From Campylobacter sp. RM16189 (lineage in GTDB: Bacteria; Campylobacterota; Campylobacteria; Campylobacterales; Campylobacteraceae), in NCBI RefSeq assembly GCF_012978815.1, contig NZ_LIWR01000011.1, positions 1 to 24,339 on the forward strand: a stretch of DNA of 24,339 nucleotides, in the 5' to 3' direction. Below the pieces are notes generated by a model, which was given only the letters and a program-made list of their open reading frames with translations, was not told the DNA's origin and searched no databases. Below, piece by piece: positions 22,845-24,339 of the stretch. A program made the translations under genes and the position numbers. Every line of letters starts with the position of its first letter. Positions within the stretch are counted from its first letter, which is position 1.

Positions 22845-24339
22845 ATGAGATCAATAACAAACAAAATCGCTATTATGCTTATTGTGGCGCTTTTTATTTC
22901 GTTTGCTGCCATATCTGTGGTTAATTATTGTATGGCTCAGGATAAAATTGTCAAACTTGTAAATCAAAATCAAGAGCAGATCCTAAAAGATGTAAAAAGT
23001 GTTATGGGTGAATTTTTTGATTCCTATAAAGAGTATGTAGTAAAACTTGCTAGAGATATAGCGAATTCATCTGGAAGCGATGATGAAATTTTCAAAATAG
23101 TCAAAGATGCTAGGCATTGGGGCACTAGCTTAATATCTCTTGCTTATTACGGTAGAGAGTCTGATGGTGCGACATTTTTTTCGGACGGAAACCCGGCAAA
23201 AGACTATGATCCAAGGACTCGTGGCTGGTATAAAAAGGCAAAATCTGAAAATAAGGCTATCTTTACAGAGCCTTATATATCTGTGGCAAATAATCAACTA
23301 GTGGTTAGTTTTTCTGCTCCTGCTATAAAAGATGGCAAGCTAATAGGTGTGGCGTCTTTAAATGTTGGCATAGATGGACTAAATAAAGAGATACTTGAAA
23401 TGGGTAGAACCGAGTATAGCTATATCTATGTCATTGAAGGCAAAGATGCAAAAATTTTAATGCATTCAAACTCAGGCAATTTGTCAAAATCTCTGCCTTC
23501 AACAGTGCAGCTTATGAAAGAGGTTGAGAGTAAAAATTTTGATGAAAATGGATTGATTTCTTATGTAAATCAAGAAAATCACAATGTATTTGCTAAAATT
23601 TTATCTTTAAATAGTGAGGGTTGGCTGGCTGTAGCAGAGATTGAGGGCGATACTTTCAGTAACAATACTATGCCTATTTTAAGAACTCAAGCTATTTTAG
23701 CGATAATATTTGTGATAGCTCTTTCAGCGTTTGTATACATACTGCTTAAAAAATCGCTAAATCCAATAAAAGCCATCCAAGATAAGCTAAATGACGTATT
23801 TAAATTTGTGACCTATGAGGCAAAGGCTCCTAAAAAGTTAGAAATAAGCACAAATGATGAATTTGGAGTCATGAGTAGGGTTATAAATGAAAATATAGAT
23901 AAGGTTATAGAAGGCATTAAGAAAGACAACATGATGATAGATGAGCTAAATAGTGTTGCGAATTTGATGATCAGAGGAAATTTGGGTGTGAAAATTTCAT
24001 CCGATCCAAATAATCCATCACTTTTGGAGTTAAAAGATTTACTAAATACATTCTTTGATTCTATATCTGAAAATTTAAAAGATATCACAAAAGTCTTAAA
24101 CCTATATACAAAAAATGATTTTACTCAAAAAGTAGTGCTTAGAGAGGGTCTTGAAAGTGATTTGAAAGATATGGTTATGGGTGTTAAAAACATGGGAGAT
24201 GTAATTTGTAAGATGCTTCAAGACAATCTAAATGAGGCTCAGATGCTCGAGGAAAAGGCTAATATTTTGGCTAAATCTATGAGGGAGCTTACCGACGGAA
24301 CCAACATCCAAGCAAATTCTCTTCAAGAAAGTGCTGCAG
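22845..24339 (+). CDS. dCache methyl-accepting chemotaxis receptor (3' end outside window)
   Basis: The first 498 codons; the frame is open to the window edge. ATG at 22845 follows AAGGAAAA. A membrane helix (about 7-30) precedes a periplasmic dCache domain (about 35-285), a second helix (about 287-307), HAMP-like segments, and the beginning of the helical signalling domain (LNEAQMLEEKANILAKSMRE). The amino-acid-binding dCache pattern is partly present: Y121, R126, W128, Y129 in YDPRTRGWY and Y144 in TEPYISV. The usual aspartate is N173 in VASLNVGID. Resembles Tlp-type Campylobacter receptors. The conserved hairpin tip of the signalling domain lies beyond the window. Confidence 0.9.
   Translation, partial: MRSITNKIAIMLIVALFISFAAISVVNYCMAQDKIVKLVNQNQEQILKDVKSVMGEFFDSYKEYVVKLARDIANSSGSDDEIFKIVKDARHWGTSLISLAYYGRESDGATFFSDGNPAKDYDPRTRGWYKKAKSENKAIFTEPYISVANNQLVVSFSAPAIKDGKLIGVASLNVGIDGLNKEILEMGRTEYSYIYVIEGKDAKILMHSNSGNLSKSLPSTVQLMKEVESKNFDENGLISYVNQENHNVFAKILSLNSEGWLAVAEIEGDTFSNNTMPILRTQAILAIIFVIALSAFVYILLKKSLNPIKAIQDKLNDVFKFVTYEAKAPKKLEISTNDEFGVMSRVINENIDKVIEGIKKDNMMIDELNSVANLMIRGNLGVKISSDPNNPSLLELKDLLNTFFDSISENLKDITKVLNLYTKNDFTQKVVLREGLESDLKDMVMGVKNMGDVICKMLQDNLNEAQMLEEKANILAKSMRELTDGTNIQANSLQESAA

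Overview
The window looks like a Campylobacter or close Campylobacterales chromosome. It is AT-rich and dense in genes. It carries the usual two-domain RibBA with a decayed second half, a TorA-type reductase paired with a small monohaem cytochrome, a HisKA sensor with an HQ-x-RQPL H-box, promoters with a strong -10 and weak -35, and two sites that fit the Campylobacter sigma-28 consensus. The species cannot be fixed from sequence alone.

Left part, about 1-7136, accessory DNA. A divergent pair of unrecognised genes (280 and 614 aa) is served by back-to-back sigma-28 (FliA)-like promoters, which suggests co-expression with flagella. Next come a small DUF6471 gene whose promoter has a palindrome in its spacer, and an IS1595-family transposase with a convergent passenger gene broken by an in-frame amber codon. 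An orphan, 5'-truncated type I specificity (HsdS-like) ORF follows. A 24-30 bp repeat occurs three times here: inverted at 131-160, and direct at 5525-5554 and 6823-6846. The last two bracket the HsdS ORF and lie in phase with a broken acetyltransferase-like tail. The region ends at 7113-7136 with what looks like the 3' end of an initiator tRNA. That is the expected far end of an island inserted in tRNA-fMet, with the intact tRNA to the left of the window.

Middle part, 7221-16110, metallophore uptake. A YbtA/PchR-type AraC regulator is divergent from a TonB-dependent receptor. The receptor is followed by two fused permease-ATPase ABC half-transporters (YbtP/YbtQ-like) and an MFS protein (YbtX-like). 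This is the gene content and order logic of yersiniabactin uptake, but no synthesis genes are present. A leucine-carboxyl-methyltransferase-like SAM enzyme converges on the operon. The shared control region has an 18-bp direct repeat at 21-bp spacing and a Fur-box-like stretch.

Right part, 16333-24339, core metabolism and signalling. RibBA is followed by a PAS-histidine kinase and an OmpR-type regulator with overlapping stop and start. Next is a TorC-tail-like cytochrome and a Tat-exported TorA-type molybdoenzyme, with a tandem 9-bp repeat just upstream of the cytochrome promoter -10. This suggests the two-component pair controls S-/N-oxide respiration. The window closes inside a dCache chemoreceptor gene in which the usual ligand-contacting aspartate appears to be asparagine.
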